Positions 18,757 to 27,439 of a stretch of DNA of 64,000 nt are shown here, one piece after another (position 1 is the first letter of the stretch; every line of letters starts with the position of its first letter). The position numbers and the translations under genes are program-made. The notes beneath the pieces are model-generated. The model was not told where the DNA came from and ran no database searches. It saw only the letters and a list, made by a program, of their open reading frames with translations. This DNA is from Desulfobacter sp. GTDB taxonomy: Bacteria > Desulfobacterota > Desulfobacteria > Desulfobacterales > Desulfobacteraceae. Where the stretch lies: positions 310,001 through 374,000 of the forward strand of contig CP054837.1 of the NCBI GenBank assembly GCA_028768525.1, in the 5' to 3' direction.

Positions 18757-21138
18757 ATGACCACGGCCGAAGGAAATAAACCACAAAACAAAATCAGGGT
18801 GCCGGTGCGGGAACTGGCCGCAGCAGCCGATCCCCCTGAGGATTTGGCCAGGGGCGTATCCTCCCGCCGCCGGGCCCTGGCAGGGATACAGGAACATGTC
18901 CGTCTCCAGAGCCTGAGGCCCCAAGGCTGGGAACATGAAGTATCCGTATCCCTGGTGGTGGAACGGGAAACATTTTGCCTGGAAATTTTCGGGCGGATGG
19001 ACAGCCTTTGCCAAACCGGTTCAGGCGTTATCATTGAAGAAATCAAAACCTGCGCCAGAAATCCCAGGGACCTGAGCCGGTCGCCTTCCCCCGCACACCT
19101 GGCCCAGGTCAAATGCTACGGATATATGACGGCGGTGAACCGGGAGCTGGAAAAGGTGACCCTGGCGCTGACCTATGCCCGGCCGGCTGACGGGGAGACC
19201 GCCACCTGGGAAAAGGAATTTACCACAGACACACTTGCCGTATTTTTCAACGGTCTGCTTTCGGCCTACCTCGCCCAGCTGGGCACCCGCAGGGCCTGGG
19301 AACGGATTCGCAACCCATCCCTGCAGGCCATTGATTTTCCCTATTCCGGCTTCCGGAAGGGCCAGCGGGACCTTGCGGAATCGGTGTATAAGATCATCTC
19401 CAACGACCGGCTGCTCTTTGCCAGGGCCCCCACAGGCACGGGCAAAACCATGGCCACCCTCTACCCTGCAATTAAAGCCATGGGCCTGGGGCATACCGAC
19501 AAAATCTTTTATCTCACGGCCAAAAGCCCGGGGCGCACCGTGGCCCAAAAAGCGGTCAAAGACCTGGCCCGGAGCGGCGCCCGGCTCAGGTGCGTCACCA
19601 TCACGGCCAAACAAAAGACCTGTTTCACCCCGGATCTTCCCTGCGATATGGATACCTGCATCTATGCGAAATCCTATTACACCAAACTGAACCGGGCCCT
19701 GAAGGCCTCGGGCGGCTGTGATTTCTACGACCAGGCATTCATCGAAGAAACCGCCCGTAAACATGAGATCTGCCCCTTTGAATTTTCCCTGGATCTCTCC
19801 TTGATCAGCGATATTATTATCTGCGATCTCAACTACGCCTTTGATCCCAGGGTATACCTCAAACGGTTTTTCGACCGGGACCAGGGCAGACTCACCTTTC
19901 TCATGGATGAAGCCCACAACCTGCCCGACCGGCTCAGGTCCATGTATTCGGCAGACCTGGACAGGGAGTCGGTCCTTGGGGCCCAGGATATATTAAGGGA
20001 TGCGGTGCCGGCACTGGCAAAGGGGCTGGTGGACCTGCAAAAAGAGATGGTCAGACTCGGCAGGGGCAACCGTTTCCAGGCCCTCACCGACCTGCCCGCC
20101 CCCTTCATGGATGCCCTGGACGCATTTGCCGACAAGGCGGAAATCTGGCTGGACAGCCACCAGGACGCCCCGCTTCGTGAGCAGGTTCTTGAAATATTTT
20201 ATCCCGTGAACGGATTCCTGAATCTGGCCCGCCACTTCGGGGGCCATTACCGGCTCTTTGTCCAGGCACCCGGGGGAAATGATATCACCATCCGCCTCTT
20301 TTGCCTGGACCCGGCCCCCATATTCTCAGAATTGATCAAACGCTGCGCCAGCGCCGTTCTTTTTTCCGCGACCTTTTTTCCCTTTGCCTATTACCAGCAG
20401 GTCTTATTCGGCGACCCTGCCTCGGGCCCGAAACCGCACTTCATCTCCCTGCCCTCCCCCTTTCCCAGGGAAAATTTCAAACTGGCGGTGCATACCCGGA
20501 TCAAGACCACCTACAGGATGAGGGGACAATTTTACAGGGATGTGGCAAAGATGATCGTCCATGCAGCAGCCCTGAGGCAGGGCAACACCTTGGTTTTTTT
20601 CTCCTCCTACGCCTATATGGAAGCGGTTCTTGACCTTATCGACCCGGAAGGCCTGCCCGGCCCAATACAGATCCAGTCACCGTCCATGGACGAAACCCGT
20701 CGCCGGGAGTTTCTGGACAATTTCACCCCCGGTGCCCGGATAACGGGATTTGCAGTCATGGGCGGCATTTTCGGGGAAGGCATCGACCTTGAAGGAGACC
20801 GGCTTACCACGGTGATGGTGGTCGGTGTGGGGCTGCCCCAGGTCAATCCCGAACAGGAGGAGATCCGGGCCTATTACGATGCCATTTTTACCGGTGAAAC
20901 AGGGGATGGAATGGACGGTTTTTTCATTGCCTACCAGATGCCGGGGTTCAGCCGGGTTCTCCAGGCCGTTGGCCGGCTTATCCGAAACAGTACAGACCGC
21001 GGCCTGGCCCTGCTAATGGACGACCGGTTTGTCCGCCCGGACTACCTCTCCCTTTTTCCTGCTGAATGGACGGGGTTTGACACCATATCCGCCCCCGGAC
21101 ATCTGGCCCCGATCCTTGAATCCTTCTCCGGAGATTGA
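18757..21138 (+). CDS. PD-(D/E)XK nuclease fused to an XPD/DinG-type helicase
   Basis: 793 aa. The N-terminal 150 residues carry a RecB/Cas4-like nuclease core: D82 in GRMD, E95-I-K97 and the trailing Q117-VKC-Y121 motif. The C-terminal 600 residues form an iron-sulfur superfamily-2 helicase: Walker A APTGTGKT at 224-231, cysteines 289, 296, 301, 321 and 339 in the usual cluster position, and DEAH at 384-387; later motifs are LVFFSSYAYME, FGEGIDLEG and QAVGRLIRN. Expected activity is 5'-3' ATP-dependent unwinding coupled to cleavage, for repair or DNA clearance. Family members with this layout exist in several phyla; their cellular role is poorly defined. An AAGGAG site precedes the ATG. It appears monocistronic. 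Confidence 0.85.
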   Translation: MTTAEGNKPQNKIRVPVRELAAAADPPEDLARGVSSRRRALAGIQEHVRLQSLRPQGWEHEVSVSLVVERETFCLEIFGRMDSLCQTGSGVIIEEIKTCARNPRDLSRSPSPAHLAQVKCYGYMTAVNRELEKVTLALTYARPADGETATWEKEFTTDTLAVFFNGLLSAYLAQLGTRRAWERIRNPSLQAIDFPYSGFRKGQRDLAESVYKIISNDRLLFARAPTGTGKTMATLYPAIKAMGLGHTDKIFYLTAKSPGRTVAQKAVKDLARSGARLRCVTITAKQKTCFTPDLPCDMDTCIYAKSYYTKLNRALKASGGCDFYDQAFIEETARKHEICPFEFSLDLSLISDIIICDLNYAFDPRVYLKRFFDRDQGRLTFLMDEAHNLPDRLRSMYSADLDRESVLGAQDILRDAVPALAKGLVDLQKEMVRLGRGNRFQALTDLPAPFMDALDAFADKAEIWLDSHQDAPLREQVLEIFYPVNGFLNLARHFGGHYRLFVQAPGGNDITIRLFCLDPAPIFSELIKRCASAVLFSATFFPFAYYQQVLFGDPASGPKPHFISLPSPFPRENFKLAVHTRIKTTYRMRGQFYRDVAKMIVHAAALRQGNTLVFFSSYAYMEAVLDLIDPEGLPGPIQIQSPSMDETRRREFLDNFTPGARITGFAVMGGIFGEGIDLEGDRLTTVMVVGVGLPQVNPEQEEIRAYYDAIFTGETGDGMDGFFIAYQMPGFSRVLQAVGRLIRNSTDRGLALLMDDRFVRPDYLSLFPAEWTGFDTISAPGHLAPILESFSGD

Positions 21139-21232
21139 TTTTTTGCCCGTATGGACTAAAAATACTTGCCATTGACCCGAATCCGGTATATTAGAGCGAT
21201 TCTTTTAACAACCTTCTTTTTCAGGTGACCCC

Positions 21233-22102
21233 ATGAATCTTAAAATGGACCTCAAAAACATAACCTACTCCGTACCCTGGAACCTTTTTCTCATTACCCT
21301 GGGCAGTATCATTTTTGCAGCCGGCCTCAAAGGCATCATCATTCCCCACGGCATGATCACCGGCGGATTTTCAGGCCTTGGGCTGCTGATGCTCTACGCC
21401 ACGGATATGATGACCCCCGGCCTCTGGTACCTGGTGCTGAACATACCGGTATTCATCCTGGGATGGGTGTTTGTATCCAGGCGGTTTTTATACTATTCCC
21501 TCTACGGCATGATCTGCCTGACCCTGGTCATTGAGGTGGTGAATGTGGAATTCCACATCACAGACCACTGGCTGGCCGCCCTTGCCGGCGGCACCCTGTA
21601 CGGCGGCGGTGCCGGGCTCATCTTCAGATCCCTCGGGTCTGCCGGGGGCAACGATATCATCTCCATCATCCTGAACCAGAAATTCGGGGTCCGCATCGGC
21701 ACCTACAATTTCATGTTTAACTTTATCCTGTTTATGTTCAGTTTCGGCACCCTGGATACGGATATGATCCTTTACTCAATGGCCATGTCCTATATTGCCT
21801 CCCAGATGATGGAATACTGCATGACCCTGTTCAACCAGAGAAAAATGATCATCGTCATTTCAGACAAAAACAGGGACATCGCCCACGAAATCAACCACAA
21901 AATGCGCCGGGGCGCCACCTTTCTCAAGGGCCAGGGGGCATATACGCGAAAAGAAAAGGACATCCTGCTCACCGTGGCCAACACCTTTCAGATCAAACGG
22001 GTGGAAGAGATTGTCTTCAGCATTGATCCGGAGGCGTTCATGATCACGGAAAGCACCTTCAACGTACTGGGCAAAGGATTCTCCCAGCGAAAAGTGTATT
22101 AA
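21233..22102 (+). CDS. YitT-family membrane protein with C-terminal DUF2179 domain
   Basis: 289 aa. Five or six hydrophobic segments in the first 200 residues with the YitT signatures FAAGLKGIIIPHGMITGG and LIFRSLGSAGGNDIIS, then a soluble C-terminal domain (about 200-289) with the pattern GATFLKGQGAYTRKEKDILL typical of DUF2179. The family is widespread and its function is unresolved; transport or envelope roles have been suggested. AGGTGA precedes the ATG. A strong hairpin 65 bp after the stop probably separates it from the next gene. Confidence 0.88.
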   Translation: MNLKMDLKNITYSVPWNLFLITLGSIIFAAGLKGIIIPHGMITGGFSGLGLLMLYATDMMTPGLWYLVLNIPVFILGWVFVSRRFLYYSLYGMICLTLVIEVVNVEFHITDHWLAALAGGTLYGGGAGLIFRSLGSAGGNDIISIILNQKFGVRIGTYNFMFNFILFMFSFGTLDTDMILYSMAMSYIASQMMEYCMTLFNQRKMIIVISDKNRDIAHEINHKMRRGATFLKGQGAYTRKEKDILLTVANTFQIKRVEEIVFSIDPEAFMITESTFNVLGKGFSQRKVY

Positions 22103-22166
22103 CCGTTTCACCGGCACGGGTCCAGGCCGGTGCCCGGGTATACAGGTCAAACCCTGGATTTTGACA

Positions 22167-22194
22167 CACCAGGCCGGCCCCCGCCGGCCTGGTG
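22167..22194 (+). terminator. Strong 12-bp hairpin after the YitT gene
   Basis: CACCAGGCCGGC and GCCGGCCTGGTG form a perfect stem around a CCCC loop, 65 bp beyond the YitT stop. It lacks a following T-run, so termination may need Rho or the hairpin may protect the transcript 3' end. Confidence 0.5.
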
Positions 22195-22226
22195 CACATG
22201 GGCGGTTACAAGCTGCCATCCTCCTC

Positions 22227-22263
22227 ACCGCTTTCTAATCCCCATTTTACCGCTTTCTAATCC
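22227..22263. repeat. 15-bp direct repeat upstream of the PHP-GT4 gene
   Basis: ACCGCTTTCTAATCC occurs at 22227-22241 and again at 22249-22263, a 22-bp period (about two helical turns). It lies 82-118 bp before the next ATG, a usual place for an activator or two-component regulator bound on one DNA face. Confidence 0.45.
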
Positions 22264-22344
22264 TGAAGTCACAAGGACATAACACGCCCCGCCTATATTG
22301 CCGGGTTAACGGGTTACATCCAAAAAAGCCAAAGGATTAGAACG

Positions 22345-24825
22345 ATGAAAATAGACCTTCATGTGCATACAAAATTTTCCAAACGCCCCTCCCAGTGGAT
22401 TCTGCAGAAAATAAGCTGTCCGGAAAGTTTTACCGAGCCGGCCCTGGTATACAAGACCGCCAAGGCCCGGGGCATGTCCATGATTACCATCACCGACCAT
22501 AACACCATTGACGGCGCCGTGGAAATCGCCCACCTGCCCGATACCTTTATTTCAGAGGAAATCACCACCTATTTTCCCGAAGACGGGTGTAAGGCCCATG
22601 TCCTGGCCTTGAAAATCAATGAAATCCAGCACCTGGAAATCCAGAAAGCCAGGGAAAATATTTTTGACCTGGTGGCCTATCTCAATGCAGAAAAAATTGT
22701 TCATATCCTTGCCCACCCCCTGTACGGCATCAATGACCGGCTTACCGTAAGCCACTTTGAACGGATGCTCCTGCTGTTTAAGAATTTTGAACTCAACGGC
22801 GCCCGGAACGATTCCCAGAACAAGATTCTGTCCCGGGTGCTTTCCGGCCTGACACAGGAGGAGATTGACCGGCTTTCAAATACCTATGATTACACCCCCC
22901 TCTTCCCCCGCCCCTGGGAAAAGACACTCACCGGCGGTTCAGATGACCACAGCGGCCTGAACATCGCCCGGACCTGCACCCGGATCCAGGATGCCCAGGA
23001 CCTTGACGCCTTTCTGGCCGGCCTGGAAAAAGGGGAAACCGAGGTTATCAGCACCCCTTCCACCCCCCAGACCATGGCCCACAACCTTTACGGTATTGCC
23101 TACCAGTTTTACCGCAACCGGCTGAACCTGGAACGGCATGCGGGAAAGGACCGGCTGCTCACCTTTTTAGACCGCTCCCTGATGCCGGAAAGCAGAATCG
23201 ACCAGGGCCTGATGTCCCGGCTCTATAATTTCCTGGGCAAACGTAAATCCCGCCGGGCCGCCGGCATGCCAGACACCATGATGGGCCTGATCCGCAGGGA
23301 AACCGAACGGCTTTTTGAAGAAACCCCCGAACTCATGGATATTACCCGGAGCCAGGCGTCTCCCCCCATCGCCTCCAGCCACCACCGGGAGGATATCTGG
23401 TTCGATTTTGTAAACCGGCTCTCCAGCAAGGTACTCTCCCACACCGGTGATTTGCTGCTGGGCCAGGTCTCCGGCGCCAACCTCTTTAATATCTTCCAGA
23501 CCCTTGGTTCCGTGGGTGGCCTTTATACGCTCATGGCGCCCTATTTCGTTGCCTTTACCCACTTTGCCAAGGACAATGAAATGAACACAGCCGTACTCAA
23601 ACGCTTCAACGGCCGTACCCCTGAAGGCCGGCCCCGGCTTGCGCCGCCCCGTCACCGGGTCCGGCTGGGACATTTCACCGACACCTACTACGATGTCAAC
23701 GGCGTGGCCCAGACCCTCCAGCAGCAGGTGCAAACAGCACTGAAACACAATAAGCGCCTCACCGTCATCACCTGTGACGCCGATCCCGGAGACACCGGTG
23801 AAGGGGTTAAAAATTTCTTCCCCATGGGGGTATACGAAATTCCCGAATACCGGGAACAAAAACTTTATTATCCCCCCTTCCTTGAAATGCTGGATTATTG
23901 TTTCCAACAGAACTTTACCCACATCCATTCGGCCACCCCCGGCCCCATGGGCCTGGCCGCCCTGGCCATTGCCAGAATCCTGAAACTCCCCCTGACATCC
24001 ACCTACCACACCCAGTTTCCCCAGTATGCCAAATACCTCACCGGCGACGATTTCATAGAGGACATGACCTGGCGGTTCATGATCTGGTATTACGACCAGA
24101 TGGACCAGATCTATGTTTCCAGCCAGAATTCCTTTGACGAATTGTCCGAAAAAGGAATCAACCCCCAGAAAATCCGTATCATTCCCCGGGGAATCAATAC
24201 CGCATTATTCAGTCCTTCCAAACGCAACGGCATTCTGAATAAGGATTACGGCGTCAGGGACAATGCCGTAAAATTCCTATACGTGGGCCGGGTATCCAGG
24301 GAAAAGAACCTGCCCCTGCTGGTTGAGGCCTTTCTGGATATATGCAGCCGGCGCAAAGATGTTCATCTCACGGTAGTGGGGGACGGGCCCTATGCCGGAG
24401 AGATGAAACGGCGGTTGAGAGAAGTGCCGGCCAGTTTCACCGGATATCTCTCGGGCAATGCCCTGCAGGAGATCTATGCATCGGCCGACCTCTTTGTATT
24501 TCCCTCCACCACGGACACCTTCGGCAATGTGGTTCTGGAGGCACAGTCCTCAGGGCTGCCGGTGATTGTCTCTGACATCGGGGGGCCCTGCGAAAACATG
24601 AAAGACCGGGGCACGGGCCTGGTGGTCCCCGGCGACGACACCGCCGCCCTGGTCAGGGCCATGGAAACCCTGGCCTCTGACAAGAATATGCGCCGCAACA
24701 TGGGCATCCAGGCAAGGGCCTATATGGAAAACCGCTCCTTTGAGAACGCCTTTATCCAGTCCTGGGAATTCTATAAAATGATGGATGCCCCCCGGACCGC
24801 GCCCCCCTTTTCAAAGGCCGGATAA
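22345..24825 (+). CDS. PHP phosphoesterase domain fused to a GT4 glycosyltransferase
   Basis: 826 aa. Residues 1-230 form a PHP domain: the metal-binding HVH at 6-8, ITDHN near 52, the AHPLYG region near 130 and GGSDDHSG near 195. A helical linker of about 190 residues follows. From about residue 440 a GT4 glycosyltransferase begins (HFTDTYYDVNGVAQT) and continues through LYVGRVSREKNLPLLVEAF and the nucleotide-sugar motif FPSTTDTFGNVVLEA. Known: PHP domains hydrolyse phosphate esters, GT4 enzymes build retaining glycosidic bonds. A plausible but unproven job is glycosylation of a lipid or envelope component with phosphate removal. The radical SAM gene starts 5 bp downstream, so they are one operon. 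Confidence 0.88.
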   Translation: MKIDLHVHTKFSKRPSQWILQKISCPESFTEPALVYKTAKARGMSMITITDHNTIDGAVEIAHLPDTFISEEITTYFPEDGCKAHVLALKINEIQHLEIQKARENIFDLVAYLNAEKIVHILAHPLYGINDRLTVSHFERMLLLFKNFELNGARNDSQNKILSRVLSGLTQEEIDRLSNTYDYTPLFPRPWEKTLTGGSDDHSGLNIARTCTRIQDAQDLDAFLAGLEKGETEVISTPSTPQTMAHNLYGIAYQFYRNRLNLERHAGKDRLLTFLDRSLMPESRIDQGLMSRLYNFLGKRKSRRAAGMPDTMMGLIRRETERLFEETPELMDITRSQASPPIASSHHREDIWFDFVNRLSSKVLSHTGDLLLGQVSGANLFNIFQTLGSVGGLYTLMAPYFVAFTHFAKDNEMNTAVLKRFNGRTPEGRPRLAPPRHRVRLGHFTDTYYDVNGVAQTLQQQVQTALKHNKRLTVITCDADPGDTGEGVKNFFPMGVYEIPEYREQKLYYPPFLEMLDYCFQQNFTHIHSATPGPMGLAALAIARILKLPLTSTYHTQFPQYAKYLTGDDFIEDMTWRFMIWYYDQMDQIYVSSQNSFDELSEKGINPQKIRIIPRGINTALFSPSKRNGILNKDYGVRDNAVKFLYVGRVSREKNLPLLVEAFLDICSRRKDVHLTVVGDGPYAGEMKRRLREVPASFTGYLSGNALQEIYASADLFVFPSTTDTFGNVVLEAQSSGLPVIVSDIGGPCENMKDRGTGLVVPGDDTAALVRAMETLASDKNMRRNMGIQARAYMENRSFENAFIQSWEFYKMMDAPRTAPPFSKAG

Positions 24826-24830
24826 ACCAT

Positions 24831-26168
24831 ATGACAGCTATTAAAAGCAGCCTTAAATCGGCGGGGCTCATGCTGCGGGGCCGGATGCCCGGCCAACTTG
24901 TCATCCAGATCACCGACCGGTGCAATGCCGCCTGCCCCCAGTGCGGTATGCGCAAATCCAACGACTTCCCCAGGACCCGGCTGACCACAGACCAGCTCAA
25001 GGAAATCATTGATTCGGCCGGGGAAAAAGGATTCCAGGCCCTCTCCTTCACCGGGGGCGAGCCCATGCTTTTGCGCAGGGACCTGCCGGAGCTGATCCGC
25101 CACGCAGGCCGGGCCGGCATCCCCTACATCCGCACCGGGACCAACGGATTCTTTTTCATGCACCATGACCGCCCGGATTTCAGGGACAGGGTCAAAACAA
25201 TCGCCGAGGACCTGGCCGCCACCCCGTTACGGAATTTCTGGATCAGCCTGGATTCTGCGCTTCCCCATGTCCACGAATCCATGCGGGGATTTGAGGGGGT
25301 AGTCAGGGGGATGGAAAAGGCCCTGCCCATTTTCCATGATCTTGGCCTCTACCCTTCCGTAAACTTGGGACTGAACCGGAACCTCAGTACCGCCACCATG
25401 TCATTGCCCGCTCCGGAACCCGATACCCTGGATGCGCCGGACAACTCACCCTTTTACCGGGCCTTTGCCCAGGGATTTGCCGCCTTTTACCAGAAAGTCA
25501 TCAATATGGGCTTTACCATTGCCAATGCCTGCTACCCCATGAGCATGGATGATGCCGAGGACAAGGCCGGCCTTAATGCCGTATATGCGGCGGCATCACC
25601 GGACCGGGTGGTCTGCTTCAGTCCGGTGGAAAAGGCCCTGCTTTTCAAAGCCCTCATGGATACCATTCCCGGATACAGAACAAAACTAAGGATATTTTCC
25701 CCCCTCACCTCATTATACACCCTTTACAATGTCTACTCCGGACATAAGTCATCGCCCTTTGCCTGCCGGGGCGGCATCGACTTTTTCTACGTAAACTGCA
25801 CCGACGGCAACACCTACCCCTGCGGCTACCGGGGCAGTGACAACCTGGGGCCTTTCCCGGAACTGGATGTCAGGGGCCTGTCCAACACTGCCCGCTGTCT
25901 GTCCTGCGACTGGGAATGCTTCAGGGATCCCAGCGAACTTGGCGGCCCTTTTATGGAAGGCCTAACCGCCCCCTGGCGCCTTGCCGGCCGCCTGGCCAGT
26001 GATCCCCGGTACGCCGCCCTCTGGCTTGAAGATTTACGGTATTATCGGGCCTGCGATTTTTTCGATGGCAGGAAGGCGCCCCGGGCTGAACCCCTGAACC
26101 GGTCTAAAACAAAGGCAAAACCGGCAGCCCCCCAGGCCGCGGCCCTGACCAGACCCGACCGGACCTGA
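24831..26168 (+). CDS. Radical SAM protein with C-terminal cysteine (SPASM-like) region
   Basis: 445 aa. The CxxxCxxC cluster motif (DRCNAACPQCGM) lies at about residues 31-42, followed by SFTGGEPMLL, the SAM-binding GGE. The C-terminal half has further cysteines (ACRGGIDFF, CTDGNTYPCGYRG, CLSCDWECF) that could hold an auxiliary iron-sulfur cluster. It starts 5 bp after the PHP-GT4 gene and is surely co-expressed, suggesting modification of the same product. The last 30 residues are low-complexity (K, A, P, R rich) and are encoded in and next to a 10-bp tandem repeat that supplies the stop codon, so the C-terminus may vary between strains. The substrate is unknown. Confidence 0.87.
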   Translation: MTAIKSSLKSAGLMLRGRMPGQLVIQITDRCNAACPQCGMRKSNDFPRTRLTTDQLKEIIDSAGEKGFQALSFTGGEPMLLRRDLPELIRHAGRAGIPYIRTGTNGFFFMHHDRPDFRDRVKTIAEDLAATPLRNFWISLDSALPHVHESMRGFEGVVRGMEKALPIFHDLGLYPSVNLGLNRNLSTATMSLPAPEPDTLDAPDNSPFYRAFAQGFAAFYQKVINMGFTIANACYPMSMDDAEDKAGLNAVYAAASPDRVVCFSPVEKALLFKALMDTIPGYRTKLRIFSPLTSLYTLYNVYSGHKSSPFACRGGIDFFYVNCTDGNTYPCGYRGSDNLGPFPELDVRGLSNTARCLSCDWECFRDPSELGGPFMEGLTAPWRLAGRLASDPRYAALWLEDLRYYRACDFFDGRKAPRAEPLNRSKTKAKPAAPQAAALTRPDRT

Positions 26169-26224
26169 CCGGACCTGACCGGACCGGATCGGGCCGGATC
26201 GGGCCGGATCGGGCCGGACCGGTT
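26141..26224. repeat. Degenerate 10-bp GC-rich tandem repeat over the radical SAM stop codon
   Basis: Eight consecutive 10-bp units: early ones read GGACCTGACC (two exact copies at 26161-26180), later ones GGGCCGGATC (exact copies at 26191-26210). The TGA stop of the radical SAM gene is inside a unit. The two halves are partly complementary, so the RNA could fold and serve as a transcript end. Unit number probably varies by slippage. Confidence 0.8.
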
Positions 26225-26320
26225 GTCCTAGCGCTCCCCCTGCCACCATTTTTTTCCGATAAAAAAACCAGGCTTTATCCGTTGACCACGACCAATGACC
26301 GCGAGCCCGTTTGGGCAAAA

Positions 26321-26350
26321 TTGACAGGGCAACCCAGCTTATAGTATCCT
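26321..26350 (+). promoter_or_regulatory. Candidate promoter for the binding protein-kinase operon
   Basis: TTGACA at 26321-26326, 18-bp spacer, TATCCT at 26345-26350, 116 bp before the ATG of the periplasmic binding protein. The rest of the 297-bp gap after the repeat shows no gene. Confidence 0.4.
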
Positions 26351-26465
26351 TACCCTACCTTGATAATACATGAATAATGCAAGAACCCGTTGACCATACG
26401 ATCAACCCTGTATCTTAAGGGAAATCGTTCAACCAGGTCGAAATCCGGGAAAGGGTGGTGCTGCG

Positions 26466-27410
26466 ATGAAGAAACAATGGTTGGGTGCTGTTCCGGTTAT
26501 TCTTTCAGCATTTTTTTTTGTTGCCTCAGCAGTAGCCAGCCCACCGGTCATCGCCGTATCCTTCCCCGGCTCTGTCCTCTTTTTTGACTACCAGAAAAAG
26601 GGCATGGAGGAGGCGGCGGATAAATATAACCTCTCCCTTCTGTTTGAACAGGCTGAATGGAACGCTCAACATCAGCTCACCCAGATCGAACAATTTATCC
26701 AAAAAAAGGTGGATGCCATTCTGCTCTGCGCCGTTGATAATGAAAAGGTGCTGCCGGCAGTTGATATGGCCAATGAGGCCGGCATTCCCCTGATTACATT
26801 TACCAATGTTCTGGGCAACAGCCCCGACGGAGCGCTTGATGGTGTCATCACCTTTGTGGGAACCCATGAGGTAAAGCTGGGGCGCCTGCTGGGAGAGATG
26901 GCCGAAAAGATGATCGGCAATAGTGCTGCAGACATTGTCCTCATCGAAGGGGCCGAAAATACGGCGCCCCAGAAGATGAGATCCCAGGGCATCTATGAAA
27001 TTGTGGCCGGCCACTCAAACTGGAAAATTATTTACCGCAAAGCCATTGAGGGGTGGACAAAGGAGGGGGCGGCCGCAGCCATGGAGGATTTCCTTGAGAC
27101 CGGACAGCCTGTCGACCTTGTCATCTGCCACTGGCATGCGGCGGCCGTAGCCGTTGCCGATACCCTGGAACAGATGGGATACAAGGATAAACTGCCCATT
27201 GTGACCCTTGAGTTTTCCAGGGAACTCAAGCCGTATATCCTCCAGGGAAAAGTGGATATGACATCCAATTATTCTGTCAGCAGCGTGGGATTTACAGCGG
27301 TCGAAGCAGCCTGCCAATACCTGGCCGGAGAAAAGCTGCCCCCTTTTATCGAAGCGGAGGTGATCACCGTTTCAAAAGAAAATGCCGGCGTTCAGATCCC
27401 CATGTTCTGA
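26466..27410 (+). CDS. Periplasmic sugar-type binding protein (LacI/ribose-binding fold)
   Basis: 314 aa with a clear signal peptide (basic MKKQ start, hydrophobic core, cleavage after ASAVAS near residue 25). The mature part has the type-1 periplasmic binding fold: repeating strands such as DAILLCAVDNEKVLPAVDMA, IPLITFTN and VDLVICHWHAAAVAVAD. No ABC permease or ATPase is nearby; instead a sensor kinase gene starts 29 bp downstream. By analogy with LuxP-LuxQ, the protein probably presents a ligand to the kinase rather than to a transporter (inference). The ligand could be a sugar, autoinducer or other small polar molecule. The Shine-Dalgarno site (AAAGGGTGG) is rather distant from the ATG. 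Confidence 0.85.
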   Translation: MKKQWLGAVPVILSAFFFVASAVASPPVIAVSFPGSVLFFDYQKKGMEEAADKYNLSLLFEQAEWNAQHQLTQIEQFIQKKVDAILLCAVDNEKVLPAVDMANEAGIPLITFTNVLGNSPDGALDGVITFVGTHEVKLGRLLGEMAEKMIGNSAADIVLIEGAENTAPQKMRSQGIYEIVAGHSNWKIIYRKAIEGWTKEGAAAAMEDFLETGQPVDLVICHWHAAAVAVADTLEQMGYKDKLPIVTLEFSRELKPYILQGKVDMTSNYSVSSVGFTAVEAACQYLAGEKLPPFIEAEVITVSKENAGVQIPMF

Positions 27411-27439
27411 CACGGCTCAACACCGGTTAAAATACGGCC

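Noticed and set aside
23167..24009. 280-codon frame antisense to the PHP-GT4 gene
   Set aside because: Glycine/valine-rich shadow of a confidently assigned gene.
26141..26224. Possible CRISPR array
   Set aside because: Units are contiguous 10-bp repeats without spacers and no cas genes are nearby.
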